Positions 1-8,683 of a DNA stretch of 64,000 nucleotides are shown here, one piece after another. The notes beneath the pieces were generated by a model that did not search any database, was not told where the DNA came from, and was given only the letters and a program-made list of their open reading frames with translations. The position numbers were made by a program, and so were the translations under genes. The DNA lies in assembly GCF_001457795.1 (NCBI RefSeq), contig NZ_LN898211.1, forward strand, positions 62,001-126,000, read 5' to 3'. The stretch is from Olsenella massiliensis (GTDB taxonomy: Bacteria > Actinomycetota > Coriobacteriia > Coriobacteriales > Atopobiaceae). Within the stretch, counting starts at the first letter, position 1. Each line of letters opens with the position of its first letter.

Positions 1-2
1 TT

Positions 3-359
3 CGGGCGATCGAGCTTGGCGAGAGGGGCGTCGCCCGGGTGCTGCGTGACGTCTGCGTGGGCTGCGGCCTCTGCGTGCGCGCCTGCCCGCAGGGCGTCAT
101 CGCGCTGGCGCCTCGTGACGCGACGATTCTCCCCTTGTGCTCCAACCACGAGCCGGGCGCCGTCGCGCGCGCATCCTGCGCGTCCAGCTGCGTCGCCTGC
201 GGCGTCTGCGAGCGCGTCTGCCCCGCTGACGCCATCCACGTCGTCAGCGAGTGCGCCACCTGCGACACGACCGCCTGCATAGCCTGCGGGCTCTGCGCCA
301 CGCGCTGCCCGCGCGGGGTCATCCATGACGCCGACGGCCTTTTGGCGCCCGCATACTAG
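3..359 (+). CDS. RnfB-like polyferredoxin, C-terminal part (5' end outside window)
   Basis: The frame is open from the left edge, so the N-terminus is missing. The visible 118 residues hold three CxxCxxCxxxCP clusters (CVGCGLCVRACP, CVACGVCERVCP, CIACGLCATRCP), each able to hold a [4Fe-4S] cluster. An LCSNHEPG stretch lies between the first two, and this spacing resembles the C-terminus of RnfB. RnfB feeds electrons between ferredoxin and NAD at the membrane Rnf complex. The gene ends 16 bp before the hydroxylase start, so it may be its electron partner. It could instead be the ferredoxin tail of another oxidoreductase, because the diagnostic N-terminus is not visible. Confidence 0.6.
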   Translation, partial: RAIELGERGVARVLRDVCVGCGLCVRACPQGVIALAPRDATILPLCSNHEPGAVARASCASSCVACGVCERVCPADAIHVVSECATCDTTACIACGLCATRCPRGVIHDADGLLAPAY

Positions 360-375
360 GAAGGAGGCGAGACGA

Positions 376-3150
376 TTGGGAACCTATAGCTTCCTGGTGA
401 ACGGCGTCAGGCGCACGACCGACGAGAACAAGTCGCTCCTGCGCTTCCTTCGCGACGACCTCCGCCTGACCTCCGTCAAGGACGGGTGCTCCGAGGGCGC
501 CTGCGGAACCTGCACCGTCGTCGTTGACGGCATCGCCACCAAGGGCTGCGTCATCACGACCAAGCTGGCGGACGGCAGGGAGGTCATGACGCCCGAGGGT
601 CTTGACCCCGCCGAGCAGGAGGCCTTCGTCTATGCCTTCGGCGCCGTCGGCGCCGTGCAGTGCGGCTTCTGCATTCCTGGCATGGTCATGAGCGGGGCGG
701 CCCTCATCCGTCGGAACCCCAGCCCCAGCGAGGACGACGTCAAGACCGCCATCAAGGGCAACGTGTGCCGCTGCACCGGCTACAAGAAGATCATTGAGGG
801 CATCCTGCTCGCCGCCGCCGTGCTGAGAGGCGAGCGCCAGATTGACCCCGGCCTCGAGCGGGGCGACGACTACGGCGTGGGCACGGGGGCCTTCCGCGTG
901 GACGTGCGCCGCAAGGTCCTGGGCTTTGGCGTCTATCCTGACGACGTCACGAGCGAGGACTACCCGGACCTGGCCTACGCCGCCGCCGTGCGCACGAAGT
1001 ATCCCCGCGCCCGCGTCCTTTCCATCGACAGCTCCAAGGCGGAGGCCCTGCCGGGCGTCCTGGGCGTCCTCAGGGCCAAGGACGTGCCGGTGAACCAGGT
1101 GGGCCACATCGTCCAGGACTGGGACGTGCTCATCGCCGAGGGAGACCTCACGCGCTGCATGGGAGATGCGATCTGCCTGGTGGTCGCCGAGGACGAGGCG
1201 ACCCTCGCCAAGGCGAGGCGCCTCGTGAAGGTGACCTACGAGGAGCTTGAGCCCGTCCGCTCCATCGATGAGGCCAAGGCGGCCGGAGCGCCCCTCATCC
1301 ACGACAGCTTCCTCGCCTTTGGCAACGTGGTCCGGCTGCATGACAACGTGTGCCAGAGTCGGCACGTCAAGCGCGGGGACGCGAAGGCCGCCCTCGCCGC
1401 CTCGGCTCACGTGGTGACGGGCAGCTTCGAGACGCCCTTCACCGAGCACGCCTTCCTTGAGCCCGAGTGCGCCGTCGCCTTTCCCTACAAGGACGGCGTG
1501 AGGATCCTCAGCACGGACCAGGGTGCGTACGACACGCGCAAGGAGGTCGCCCACATGCTGGGCTGGGACGACGAGCCCGAGCGCGTCGTGGTGCAGACCA
1601 TGCTGGTCGGGGGCGGCTTCGGCGGCAAGGAGGACGTGAGCGTCCAGCATCTCGCCGCCCTCGCGGCGCTGCGCTTTGGCCGCGCCGTGAAGTGCAAGCT
1701 CACGCGCGGGGAGTCCATCGCCTTCCATCCCAAGCGTCACGCCATGAGGGGCACCTTCACCTTGGGCTGCGACGAGAATGGCCTGCTCACGGGCCTTGAC
1801 TGCGAGATCAACTTTGACACGGGCGCGTACGCCAGCCTCTGCGGCCCCGTCCTCGAGCGCGCCTGCACGCACTCGGTGGGCCCGTACACCTATCAGAACA
1901 CCGACATCCGCGGCTACGGGTACTACACCAACAACCCGCCCGCCGGCGCGTTCAGGGGCTTTGGCGTGTGCCAGAGCGAGTTTGCCCTGGAGTGCCTCAT
2001 GGACGAGCTGGCCGACAAGGTGGGCATCTCGCCCTGGGAGATGCGCTTCAGAAACGCCGTCGAGCCGGGCGACGTCCTGCCTAACGGGCAGGTTGCCGAC
2101 CGCTCCACGGCGCTCAAGGAGACGCTTTTGGCCGTGAGGGACGCCTATGACGCGAACGAGGGCCACTGCGGCCTCGCCTGCGCCATGAAGAACGCCGGCA
2201 CCGGCGTGGGGCTGCCGGACAAGGGCCGCTGCGAGATTCGCGTCGAGGGCGGCAGGGCCGTGGTGTACTCGGCGACCTCGGACATAGGTCAGGGCTGCAA
2301 CACCGTGTTTCTGCAGGACGTCGCCGAGGCGAGCGGCCTGCCCAAGTCGCACATCCTCAACGGCGAGTGCTCGACCGAGGCGGCGCCCGACTCCGGGACC
2401 ACCTCGGGGTCGCGCCAGACGGTCGTCACGGGCGAGGCGGTGCGCGGCGCGGCCTTCCTGCTGCGCGACGCCATGCTTGCCGTCGAGCGGGGCGAGGACG
2501 CTCCTGCGGCGCCCGTGCGCGCCCTGGGAGACGGCCTCGTCGTGACCCTGGAGGGCGGCGAGCCGTACCGGGGGGCGATGGGTGACAGCCTGAGGGCCGG
2601 CAGCCCCGTGCGCCCGGACGACCCCGTGGGCGCCCTCTCCAGGCTCGAGGGGTGCAGCTTCCACTACGAGTACTTCGAGGTCACGGACAAGCTCGGTGCC
2701 GACAAGCCCAATCCCAAGAGCCACATCTGCTACGGCTTTGCCACTCACCTGGTGGTCCTTGACAAGGACCGGCGCGTGAGCGAGGTCTATGCGGCCCATG
2801 ACGCCGGCAAGGTCGTCAATCCCATCGCCATCCAGGGACAGATCGAGGGGGGCGTGCTCATGTCGATGGGCTATGCGCTCACCGAAGACTTTCCGCTGAA
2901 GGACTGCGTTCCCACGGCTCGCTTTGGTACGCTTGGCCTGCTGCGCGCCACCCAGATCCCTGACATTCACGCCATCTACGTCGAGAAGGACGAGCTCCTC
3001 CCCGTCGCGTACGGTGGCAAGGGCATAGGCGAGATCGCCACGATTCCTACGGCCCCGGCCATCAGGAACGCCTACCGTAGGGTGGACGGCGTCGCCCAGT
3101 CGAGGCTTCCGCTCGCCAATACGCCCTACGAGAGAAAGAGGCGCAGATAG
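376..3150 (+). CDS. xdhD: Fused [2Fe-2S]/molybdopterin hydroxylase (selenium-dependent xanthine dehydrogenase, XdhD type)
   Basis: A 924-residue molybdenum hydroxylase with its iron-sulfur and Mo domains in one chain, like E. coli XdhD (956 aa). Residues 1-160 carry the plant-type [2Fe-2S] cysteines (C38, C43, C46, C58) and the second cluster (CGFC...CRCTGY). The rest is the Mo-binding part, with GGGFGGKEDV, GAFRGFGVC and GKGIGEIATIP; the last contains the expected active-site Glu. The start is placed at TTG 376, because AAGGAGG at 361-367 is well spaced for it; an upstream ATG at 325 overlaps the previous gene. The family hydroxylates purines. Dependence on a labile selenium ligand is inferred from the yqeB/yqeC/selD genes downstream. 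There is no in-frame TGA, so no selenocysteine. Confidence 0.88.
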   Translation: MGTYSFLVNGVRRTTDENKSLLRFLRDDLRLTSVKDGCSEGACGTCTVVVDGIATKGCVITTKLADGREVMTPEGLDPAEQEAFVYAFGAVGAVQCGFCIPGMVMSGAALIRRNPSPSEDDVKTAIKGNVCRCTGYKKIIEGILLAAAVLRGERQIDPGLERGDDYGVGTGAFRVDVRRKVLGFGVYPDDVTSEDYPDLAYAAAVRTKYPRARVLSIDSSKAEALPGVLGVLRAKDVPVNQVGHIVQDWDVLIAEGDLTRCMGDAICLVVAEDEATLAKARRLVKVTYEELEPVRSIDEAKAAGAPLIHDSFLAFGNVVRLHDNVCQSRHVKRGDAKAALAASAHVVTGSFETPFTEHAFLEPECAVAFPYKDGVRILSTDQGAYDTRKEVAHMLGWDDEPERVVVQTMLVGGGFGGKEDVSVQHLAALAALRFGRAVKCKLTRGESIAFHPKRHAMRGTFTLGCDENGLLTGLDCEINFDTGAYASLCGPVLERACTHSVGPYTYQNTDIRGYGYYTNNPPAGAFRGFGVCQSEFALECLMDELADKVGISPWEMRFRNAVEPGDVLPNGQVADRSTALKETLLAVRDAYDANEGHCGLACAMKNAGTGVGLPDKGRCEIRVEGGRAVVYSATSDIGQGCNTVFLQDVAEASGLPKSHILNGECSTEAAPDSGTTSGSRQTVVTGEAVRGAAFLLRDAMLAVERGEDAPAAPVRALGDGLVVTLEGGEPYRGAMGDSLRAGSPVRPDDPVGALSRLEGCSFHYEYFEVTDKLGADKPNPKSHICYGFATHLVVLDKDRRVSEVYAAHDAGKVVNPIAIQGQIEGGVLMSMGYALTEDFPLKDCVPTARFGTLGLLRATQIPDIHAIYVEKDELLPVAYGGKGIGEIATIPTAPAIRNAYRRVDGVAQSRLPLANTPYERKRRR

Positions 3151-3246
3151 ACGGTCGTAACCGAGGGCCGCATGCGGCCCGGTCGCACGTGCTTGGAACC
3201 AAGAGAGGTCATGGAGACGCAACATGACGAGAGGGGTGGTCAGGAC

Positions 3247-4758
3247 ATGGGAGAACTCCTGCGGATGGAGGGGGTGGACAAGCGCTTCGGGTCGTTCTAC
3301 GCGAATCGGGGGGTGAACCTTTCCATACGCGAAGGCGAGGTTCACACGCTCCTGGGCGAGAACGGGGCGGGCAAGTCCACGCTGATGAACTGCCTCATCG
3401 GGCTGTACACGCCCGAGGCGGGCAAGATATACATGCATGGCGAGGAGGTGCGCATCAACACCCCGCGCGACGCCGTTGACAGGGGCATCGGCATGGTCCA
3501 TCAGCACTTCATGCTGGTTGACGCCATGACGGGCCTCGAGAACATCATCCTGGGGGACAAGCGCCACGCGTCGCCCCTCCTGCAGCGCGGAGACGACCGC
3601 AAGACCGTCGAGGAGCTCATGGAGCGCTACGGCCTTGAGGTCGACCTTGACGCGCGCATCTCGGACATGTCCATCGGCATGCAGCAGCGCGTCGAGATCC
3701 TGAAGGTGCTCTTCCGCGGCGCGGACCTCCTGATCCTGGACGAGCCCACCGCCGTCCTCACGGACCTTGAGGTGCAGGGGCTCTTTGACATCATGCGCTC
3801 GCTCACCGACGAGGGGAAGTCGATCGTCTTCATCTCGCACAAGATGCGCGAGGTCATGTTCATCTCCGACCGCGTCACGGTCCTGCGCCGCGGCGAGTGC
3901 GTCGACACGCTCGACATCGCCAACACCACCGAGCAGGAGCTCGCCGACCTCATGATCGGCCAGAAGTTCACCGAGAGCAGCTACCGCAAGGTCGAGGCCC
4001 CCGGCGAGGTCAGGCTGTGCCTCAAGAACGTCTGCTACCGTCCCCAGATGAAGCACGGCGGCCTCAGGGACGTGAGCCTCACGCTGCACAAGGGCGAGAT
4101 CCTGGGCGTCGCGGGCATCGACGGCAACGGCCAGACGCCGCTCGCGGAGGTCGTCACGGGCCTTGTCTCGCCCGAATCCGGCGAGGTCATCGGCCCTGAC
4201 GGAAGCAGCATCGCGCTCTTTTCTCCCCAGGCCTTCATCGACGCGGGCATCGGCAACATCCCCGAGGACCGCAACAAGATGGGCCTGGTGGGCGACATGA
4301 CGGTCGCCGAGAACCTGGTCCTCAAGCAGACGGGCAGCGAGCGCTTCTCGGCCGGCCGCGGCGCCTGGCTCAAGATGGACGCCATCCAGCGCTTTGCCGA
4401 CGAGCTGCGCGAGGAAAACGACATCCGCTGCACGTCCGTCAACCAGACGGCCCGCAGCCTCTCGGGCGGCAACCAGCAGAAGGTCATCCTGGCCCGCGAG
4501 CTTGACAGCCACCCGCAGCTTCTCGTGGCGGTCTATCCCACGCGCGGCCTGGACATCGGCGCCACCGGCTTCGTGCACGACCAGATCGTCGCCCAGCGCG
4601 ACGCCGGCTGCTCGGTGCTGCTCATCTCGGCGGACTTCGACGAGGTCCTCAAGCTCTCCGACCGCATCGTCGTCCTCTTTGAGGGGCAGATCATGGGAAC
4701 CTATCCGGGCGCGAACCCTCCCATCAAGGAGATTTCGCTTGCCATGGCAGGAAAGTAG
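3247..4758 (+). CDS. BMP-family nucleoside/purine ABC transporter, double ATPase
   Basis: A 503-residue protein with two ABC modules, as in the NupA/YufO and RbsA-like group. The first module has Walker A GENGAGKST, signature SIGMQQRVEIL and Walker B LLILDEPTAVL. The second has the degenerate P-loop GIDGNGQTPL followed by SGGNQQKVILAREL. It powers import through the two permeases just downstream, with a BMP lipoprotein as receptor. The ATG at 3247 fits the usual family start; an ATG at 3211 is possible, but its Shine-Dalgarno sits only 2 nt away. The neighbouring hydroxylases suggest purine nucleosides or bases as substrate, which is inferred. Confidence 0.9.
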   Translation: MGELLRMEGVDKRFGSFYANRGVNLSIREGEVHTLLGENGAGKSTLMNCLIGLYTPEAGKIYMHGEEVRINTPRDAVDRGIGMVHQHFMLVDAMTGLENIILGDKRHASPLLQRGDDRKTVEELMERYGLEVDLDARISDMSIGMQQRVEILKVLFRGADLLILDEPTAVLTDLEVQGLFDIMRSLTDEGKSIVFISHKMREVMFISDRVTVLRRGECVDTLDIANTTEQELADLMIGQKFTESSYRKVEAPGEVRLCLKNVCYRPQMKHGGLRDVSLTLHKGEILGVAGIDGNGQTPLAEVVTGLVSPESGEVIGPDGSSIALFSPQAFIDAGIGNIPEDRNKMGLVGDMTVAENLVLKQTGSERFSAGRGAWLKMDAIQRFADELREENDIRCTSVNQTARSLSGGNQQKVILARELDSHPQLLVAVYPTRGLDIGATGFVHDQIVAQRDAGCSVLLISADFDEVLKLSDRIVVLFEGQIMGTYPGANPPIKEISLAMAGK

Positions 4759-4771
4759 GGAGGGACGCACG

Positions 4772-5887
4772 TTGGCAAGGAAACTTGACGCCCAGGAGAG
4801 CCGCGAGAGAACGCTCATGATTCTCACGCCGGTCGTCTCCGTGCTGCTGGCGCTCATCATAGGCGCCGTCATCATTGCCGCGCTCGGCAAGAGTCCCCTG
4901 CAGGGCTACGCCGCCATGCTCCAGGGCTCCCTGGGGACGCCGGCGAAGCTCGCCAAGACGCTCGAGCGCGCCTGCCCGCTGATCTTCACGGGCCTCTGCG
5001 CGGTCTTCGCCTACAAGTGCGGCGTGTTCAACCTCGGCGGCGAGGGCCAGTTCATCATGGGCGGGTGCGTGTGCGCCTCGACCATCTTCGGGCTGCATCT
5101 CTCGGGCCCTGCGGGCCTGGTGCTGGGGCTTGTCGCCGGCATCGTCGCCGGCGGGGTCTGGGGCCTGCTGCCGGGCGTCCTCAAGATCACCCGGGGCCTC
5201 AACGAGATGATCACCACGATCATGTTCAACTACATCGCCATGTACTTCATGGAGTTCGTGTTCAAGAACCTCTACTCCGACAACGGCCTGCCCAAGACCG
5301 TCGCCGTGCCCGACTCCTCCCGCCTTCCGGGGGTGCTCGGCACGCACGTGGGCGTGGTGCTCGCCATCCTGCTCGCGATCTTCCTGTGGTACCTGATCTT
5401 TCGCACCTCCTTCGGCTTCAAGATTCGCGCCGTCGGCATGAACCCCGTCGCGTCCAAGGTCAGCGGCTTTCCCGTCCGCAGGCTCGTGCTCCTCACGTTC
5501 ATCATGTCCGGCGCCATCGCGGGCATGGGCGGCGCCGTCGAGCTCATGGGCAAGACGCCCTACCGCCTGGCGGACGGCTTTGGGTCGGGCTTTGGCTTCG
5601 ACGGCGTCGCCATCGCCCTCATCGCCCAGCTCAACCCCATCGCCGCCCTGTTCGTCGCCATCCTGTTCGGCGTGCTGTCCACCGGCGGCACCATGATGCA
5701 GAGCGTCATCGGCGTGCCCACGGCAATCGTGGACATCATTCGCGGCCTCATCATCATCTTCGCCATCGCGGGCATGGCCTTCATCAAGCTCCCGCAGATC
5801 AAGTCCTTCATCGAGTCCAGGCTGACGGGCGGGGCGGGCAAGGGCGCCCCCGCCGACACGCCCAAGAAAACGGAGGTGGAGGCGTAA
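4772..5887 (+). CDS. BMP-family ABC transporter permease 1
   Basis: A 371-residue membrane permease of the BPD_transp_2 family (YufP/NupB-like). Hydrophobic segments begin around residue 18 and run to about 355, ending in a charged tail. The TTG start at 4772 follows GGGAGGG at 4758-4764 and gives a family-like N-terminus; the longer open frame upstream is a shadow of the ATPase gene. The stop overlaps the next start (TAATG), so the two permeases are translationally coupled. The pair forms the channel of the importer. Confidence 0.9.
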   Translation: MARKLDAQESRERTLMILTPVVSVLLALIIGAVIIAALGKSPLQGYAAMLQGSLGTPAKLAKTLERACPLIFTGLCAVFAYKCGVFNLGGEGQFIMGGCVCASTIFGLHLSGPAGLVLGLVAGIVAGGVWGLLPGVLKITRGLNEMITTIMFNYIAMYFMEFVFKNLYSDNGLPKTVAVPDSSRLPGVLGTHVGVVLAILLAIFLWYLIFRTSFGFKIRAVGMNPVASKVSGFPVRRLVLLTFIMSGAIAGMGGAVELMGKTPYRLADGFGSGFGFDGVAIALIAQLNPIAALFVAILFGVLSTGGTMMQSVIGVPTAIVDIIRGLIIIFAIAGMAFIKLPQIKSFIESRLTGGAGKGAPADTPKKTEVEA

Positions 5888-6822
5888 TGGACTTCTTCAT
5901 GGCGTCGCTCCCCACGATTCTTTCCGCCACGACGCTCAGCGCCGTGCCCATCCTGCTGGCGGCCCTCGGGGAGCTCTTCTCGGAGCGGGCCGGCCTGGTC
6001 AACATCGGCCTAGAGGGCATCATGGCCGTCGGCGCCTTCGTCGCCTTCGCCGTGGGCAAGATGACGGGCAACCTATGGCTGGGCCTGGTGGCCGCCATGG
6101 CCGCCGGCGTGCTCGTCAACATGATCTACGGGCTCTGCACGGTCACGCTCTGCTGTGACCAGGTGGTCTGCGGCATGGCGATCAACATCCTCGCCCCGGC
6201 GCTGGCGCTCTTTGGCTACAACCTCTTCGTGGGATCCAACTCGGCCAACGCCACCGGCAGTCTCATGCCCCACATCCAGATTCCGCTCCTCAGCCAGATA
6301 CCCCTCCTCGGCGACCCGGTCTTTGGACAGCAGCTGCTCGCCTACCTCGCGTTCATCCTCGTGCCCCTCATCGGGTACTTCTTCAGGAACTTCCGCGGCG
6401 GCCTCTCGTTCCGCTCGGTGGGCGAAAACCCCCAGGCCGCCGAGACGCTCGGCATCAACGTCGTCCGCATCAAGTACGCTGCCTGCGTTGCTTGTGGGGT
6501 GCTGGCGGGGGCGGGCGGCGCCTTCCTCTCCATCTGCACGACGCCCATCTATATCGACGGCATCGTGATGGGTCGCGGCTTCATCGCGCTGGCGACGGTC
6601 ATCTTCGGTCGCTGGAGCGCGCTGGGCATCATGGCGGCGAGCCTGCTCTTTGGCTTCTTCGACGGGCTCAACGTCGCCCTGCAGGCCCAGTTCAACGCCT
6701 CGCCGGTCATGTTCTTCAAGATGATTCCGTATGCTTTCACGATCGTCGCCCTGGTCTTCTTCGGCTCCCGCCGCGCCGGTCCCAAGGCCAACGGGCAGCC
6801 GTACTATCGGGAGTCCCGCTAG
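5887..6822 (+). CDS. BMP-family ABC transporter permease 2
   Basis: A 311-residue permease of the same superfamily as its neighbour (YufQ/NupC-like). It contains the typical ERAGLVNIGLEGIM motif near residue 35 and SVGENPQAAETLGI near residue 180, both characteristic of RbsC/BMP-type permeases. The ATG start overlaps the preceding stop by one base. It is the last gene before a 169-bp gap with its own promoter-like sequence, so the lipoprotein gene that follows may be transcribed at a higher level, as is usual for solute receptors. Confidence 0.9.
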   Translation: MDFFMASLPTILSATTLSAVPILLAALGELFSERAGLVNIGLEGIMAVGAFVAFAVGKMTGNLWLGLVAAMAAGVLVNMIYGLCTVTLCCDQVVCGMAINILAPALALFGYNLFVGSNSANATGSLMPHIQIPLLSQIPLLGDPVFGQQLLAYLAFILVPLIGYFFRNFRGGLSFRSVGENPQAAETLGINVVRIKYAACVACGVLAGAGGAFLSICTTPIYIDGIVMGRGFIALATVIFGRWSALGIMAASLLFGFFDGLNVALQAQFNASPVMFFKMIPYAFTIVALVFFGSRRAGPKANGQPYYRESR

Positions 6823-6942
6823 GACCCTGACGGCGCTGCGGCCGGGCGGCGGGTTCGTCCGCGGCGCCGTGACAACAGCCATGCGGCGGGGCGCGGGCTC
6901 GCCGCCGGAGACGGGAGGACGGAGTCACTACGAGGCAGCGTG

Positions 6943-6952
6943 TGGTATACCA
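6943..6952. promoter_or_regulatory. 10-bp palindrome upstream of the BMP lipoprotein gene
   Basis: TGGTATACCA is a perfect palindrome 40 bp before the lipoprotein start. It contains a -10-like TATACC/GTATAC, so it could be a promoter, an operator or both. The 8-bp core GGTATACC recurs at 8263-8270 in front of xdhABC. The only other part of the 169-bp gap with a clear role is the AAGGAGG at about 6979. Confidence 0.35.
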
Positions 6953-6991
6953 GCGTTTGTATGTCGGTTTTTCCAGCAAGGAGGAAGCAAC

Positions 6992-8086
6992 ATGAGCAAT
7001 TCCAAGTTCAACAAGAACGTCACCAGGCGCTCCGCGATGGGCCTGTGCCTGGGCGCCGCCTCGATTGCCCTTGCGGGCTGCGGCGGCTCGCCCTCCTCTG
7101 ACGCGGGAGGCTCTTCCTCGGGCTCCGCAAAGCGCAAGGTCGCCATGATCATGAGCGGCACCATCACCGACGGCGGCTGGGACCAGGGTCACTACGAGTC
7201 CCTGAAGAAGGCCATCGAGTCCCATGACGGCTGGGAGATGCTCGAGCCCAAGGAGAACACCGCCGACGCCGACGCCGCCACGGCGGCGCAGAGCTACGTG
7301 GACCAGGACGTCGACCTGATCGTGGGCAACGGCAACCAGTTTGCGTCCGACTGGGCGGAGGTCGTGGCCTCCGCGATCGAGGACCATCCCAACGTCCACT
7401 TCCTCATCACCAACACGGACCCCAAGAGCGAGATGGCGGACTACGCGAACCTCGACAACGTCGAGACGGTCCTTCCTGACTTCACCCAGACCGGCGCCTT
7501 GGCCGGCGTCGTGGCGGGTCTCATGACTGCCACCAAGAGCATCGGCTTCATCGGCGGCATGAAGCTCCCCTCCACCGAGGCCAAGTATGCGGCCTACCTC
7601 GCCGCGGCCCAGAAGGTCAACCCCGGCGTCACGGGCCAGTACAACTTTGAGGCCGGCTTCACCGACGCCTCCCTGGGCACCAAGCTGACCGAGAACTGGA
7701 TCAACTCCAACAACGTCGACGTCATGTGGGGCGACGCCTCCGCCGTGGACAACGGGTCGCGCCAGGCCCTGGCCGCCGCGGGCGCCGACACGCACTTTGA
7801 CATCGCCCAGCCCATCGACATCGTGGGCGACGACCAGCCCACCGTCATCACCTCGACGGTGACCAACTGGAAGATCGACCAGGCCATGGACGAGATCGAG
7901 AAGGGCAGCTTCGGCAAGGGCAACACCATCGTCGCCAACATGGACAACGGCGGCGTGGCCCTGGGCAAGTTCTCGGACAAGGTTCCCCAGGACATCCAGG
8001 CCAAGATCGGCGAGTACGCCGACCAGATCAAGGCGGGGTCGTTCCTGACGGACGCCGAGATCGACGCCATCAAGAAGACGCTGTAG
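6992..8086 (+). CDS. BMP-family substrate-binding lipoprotein
   Basis: A 364-residue periplasmic-binding-type receptor (Bmp/PnrA/Med family). The signal peptide carries twin arginines (TRRS, residues 11-14) and a lipobox LAGC with the lipidated Cys at 30, followed by a Ser/Gly-rich linker to about residue 48. Mature-domain motifs include GGWDQGHYE and DQDVDLIVGNGNQF. AAGGAGG at 6979 sets the start. Characterised BMP-family receptors bind purine nucleosides, and the purine genes around it make that the best guess here. It ends the transporter operon, just before a strong terminator. Confidence 0.92.
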   Translation: MSNSKFNKNVTRRSAMGLCLGAASIALAGCGGSPSSDAGGSSSGSAKRKVAMIMSGTITDGGWDQGHYESLKKAIESHDGWEMLEPKENTADADAATAAQSYVDQDVDLIVGNGNQFASDWAEVVASAIEDHPNVHFLITNTDPKSEMADYANLDNVETVLPDFTQTGALAGVVAGLMTATKSIGFIGGMKLPSTEAKYAAYLAAAQKVNPGVTGQYNFEAGFTDASLGTKLTENWINSNNVDVMWGDASAVDNGSRQALAAAGADTHFDIAQPIDIVGDDQPTVITSTVTNWKIDQAMDEIEKGSFGKGNTIVANMDNGGVALGKFSDKVPQDIQAKIGEYADQIKAGSFLTDAEIDAIKKTL

Positions 8087-8134
8087 GGGGAAGGTCACCC
8101 ACGGCGCGCACGCGCCATGCGCGAACACGAATCG

Positions 8135-8172
8135 CCGGCGCCTCCCGGGCATAAAGGGGGGCGCCGGTTTTT
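8135..8172 (+). terminator. Intrinsic terminator of the transporter operon
   Basis: CCGGCGCC (8135-8142) pairs perfectly with GGCGCCGG (8160-8167), extended inward by CCC/GGG, and five T follow immediately. It lies 48 bp after the lipoprotein stop. Confidence 0.85.
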
Positions 8173-8683
8173 GCGTCCATCCACGCCGCGGCGGCGTGCG
8201 GCGCCTGCGACAGACGCCCGCGCGCTGCCCTCCGCCGGCACTGCGGCATTCCGCCGCACTTCGGTATACCCTGCCAGATATAACGAAAAGTAATACAACA
8301 AAAAAATTTGTATGCCACTAACGGTTTGTTTGATACCGCACAAGCTGCGAGCTTCATCGGCGTTTTCGTTACCTGATACCATCAGGTCTGACAACCAGTG
8401 AGTGTTGGCGGGAATGCAGAGCTGTCAGTTCAACCACGGGCCCCTCGCATGCTGCGTGCGGCCTCTGGCACCTTCAAGACAGCGTGCAGGTGGTACCAAC
8501 GGGGGCGGCATCCTCGGGTCGCATGCGTCGTCGGGAGGGGACGAGGCGTTGGGGCACATCCATCACGATACCCCACCTGATCGTGCTGCATCATGGTCGC
8601 GCGCATGCCGGGCGCATCCCCAGGCGCCCGGGGCCCGGCGTGCGGGCACGGGAGATGGCGTGGCATCAGCGAAGGGGTGAGCC
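8173..8683. promoter_or_regulatory. AT-rich regulatory region in front of xdhABC
   Basis: This 511-bp gap holds no convincing gene. Its middle (8270-8340) is AT-rich for this genome. It contains GGTATACC (8263-8270), CTAACGGTTTGTT (8318-8330, shared with the yqeC/yedF region) and a perfect inverted repeat (8371-8387). The last 290 bp before the GGGGTGAG ribosome site of xdhA show nothing recognisable and may be a long leader. Confidence 0.5.
8371..8387. promoter_or_regulatory. Candidate operator, 7-bp inverted repeat
   Basis: ACCTGAT and ATCAGGT flank ACC as a perfect 7-3-7 inverted repeat, the size of a dimeric helix-turn-helix repressor site. It follows the AT-rich promoter zone of xdhABC. 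The regulator is not identifiable from this window. Confidence 0.45.

Noticed and set aside
376-3150. Selenocysteine in the selenium-dependent hydroxylase
   Set aside because: The frame is continuous without TGA; in this enzyme class selenium is a labile cofactor ligand, not selenocysteine.
319-4890. 1523-residue antisense frame and other very long antisense frames (for example 8666-10969, 39692-42976, 46951-49551)
   Set aside because: They are mirror frames of well-supported genes, caused by high GC at third codon positions; they have low-complexity composition and no family motifs.
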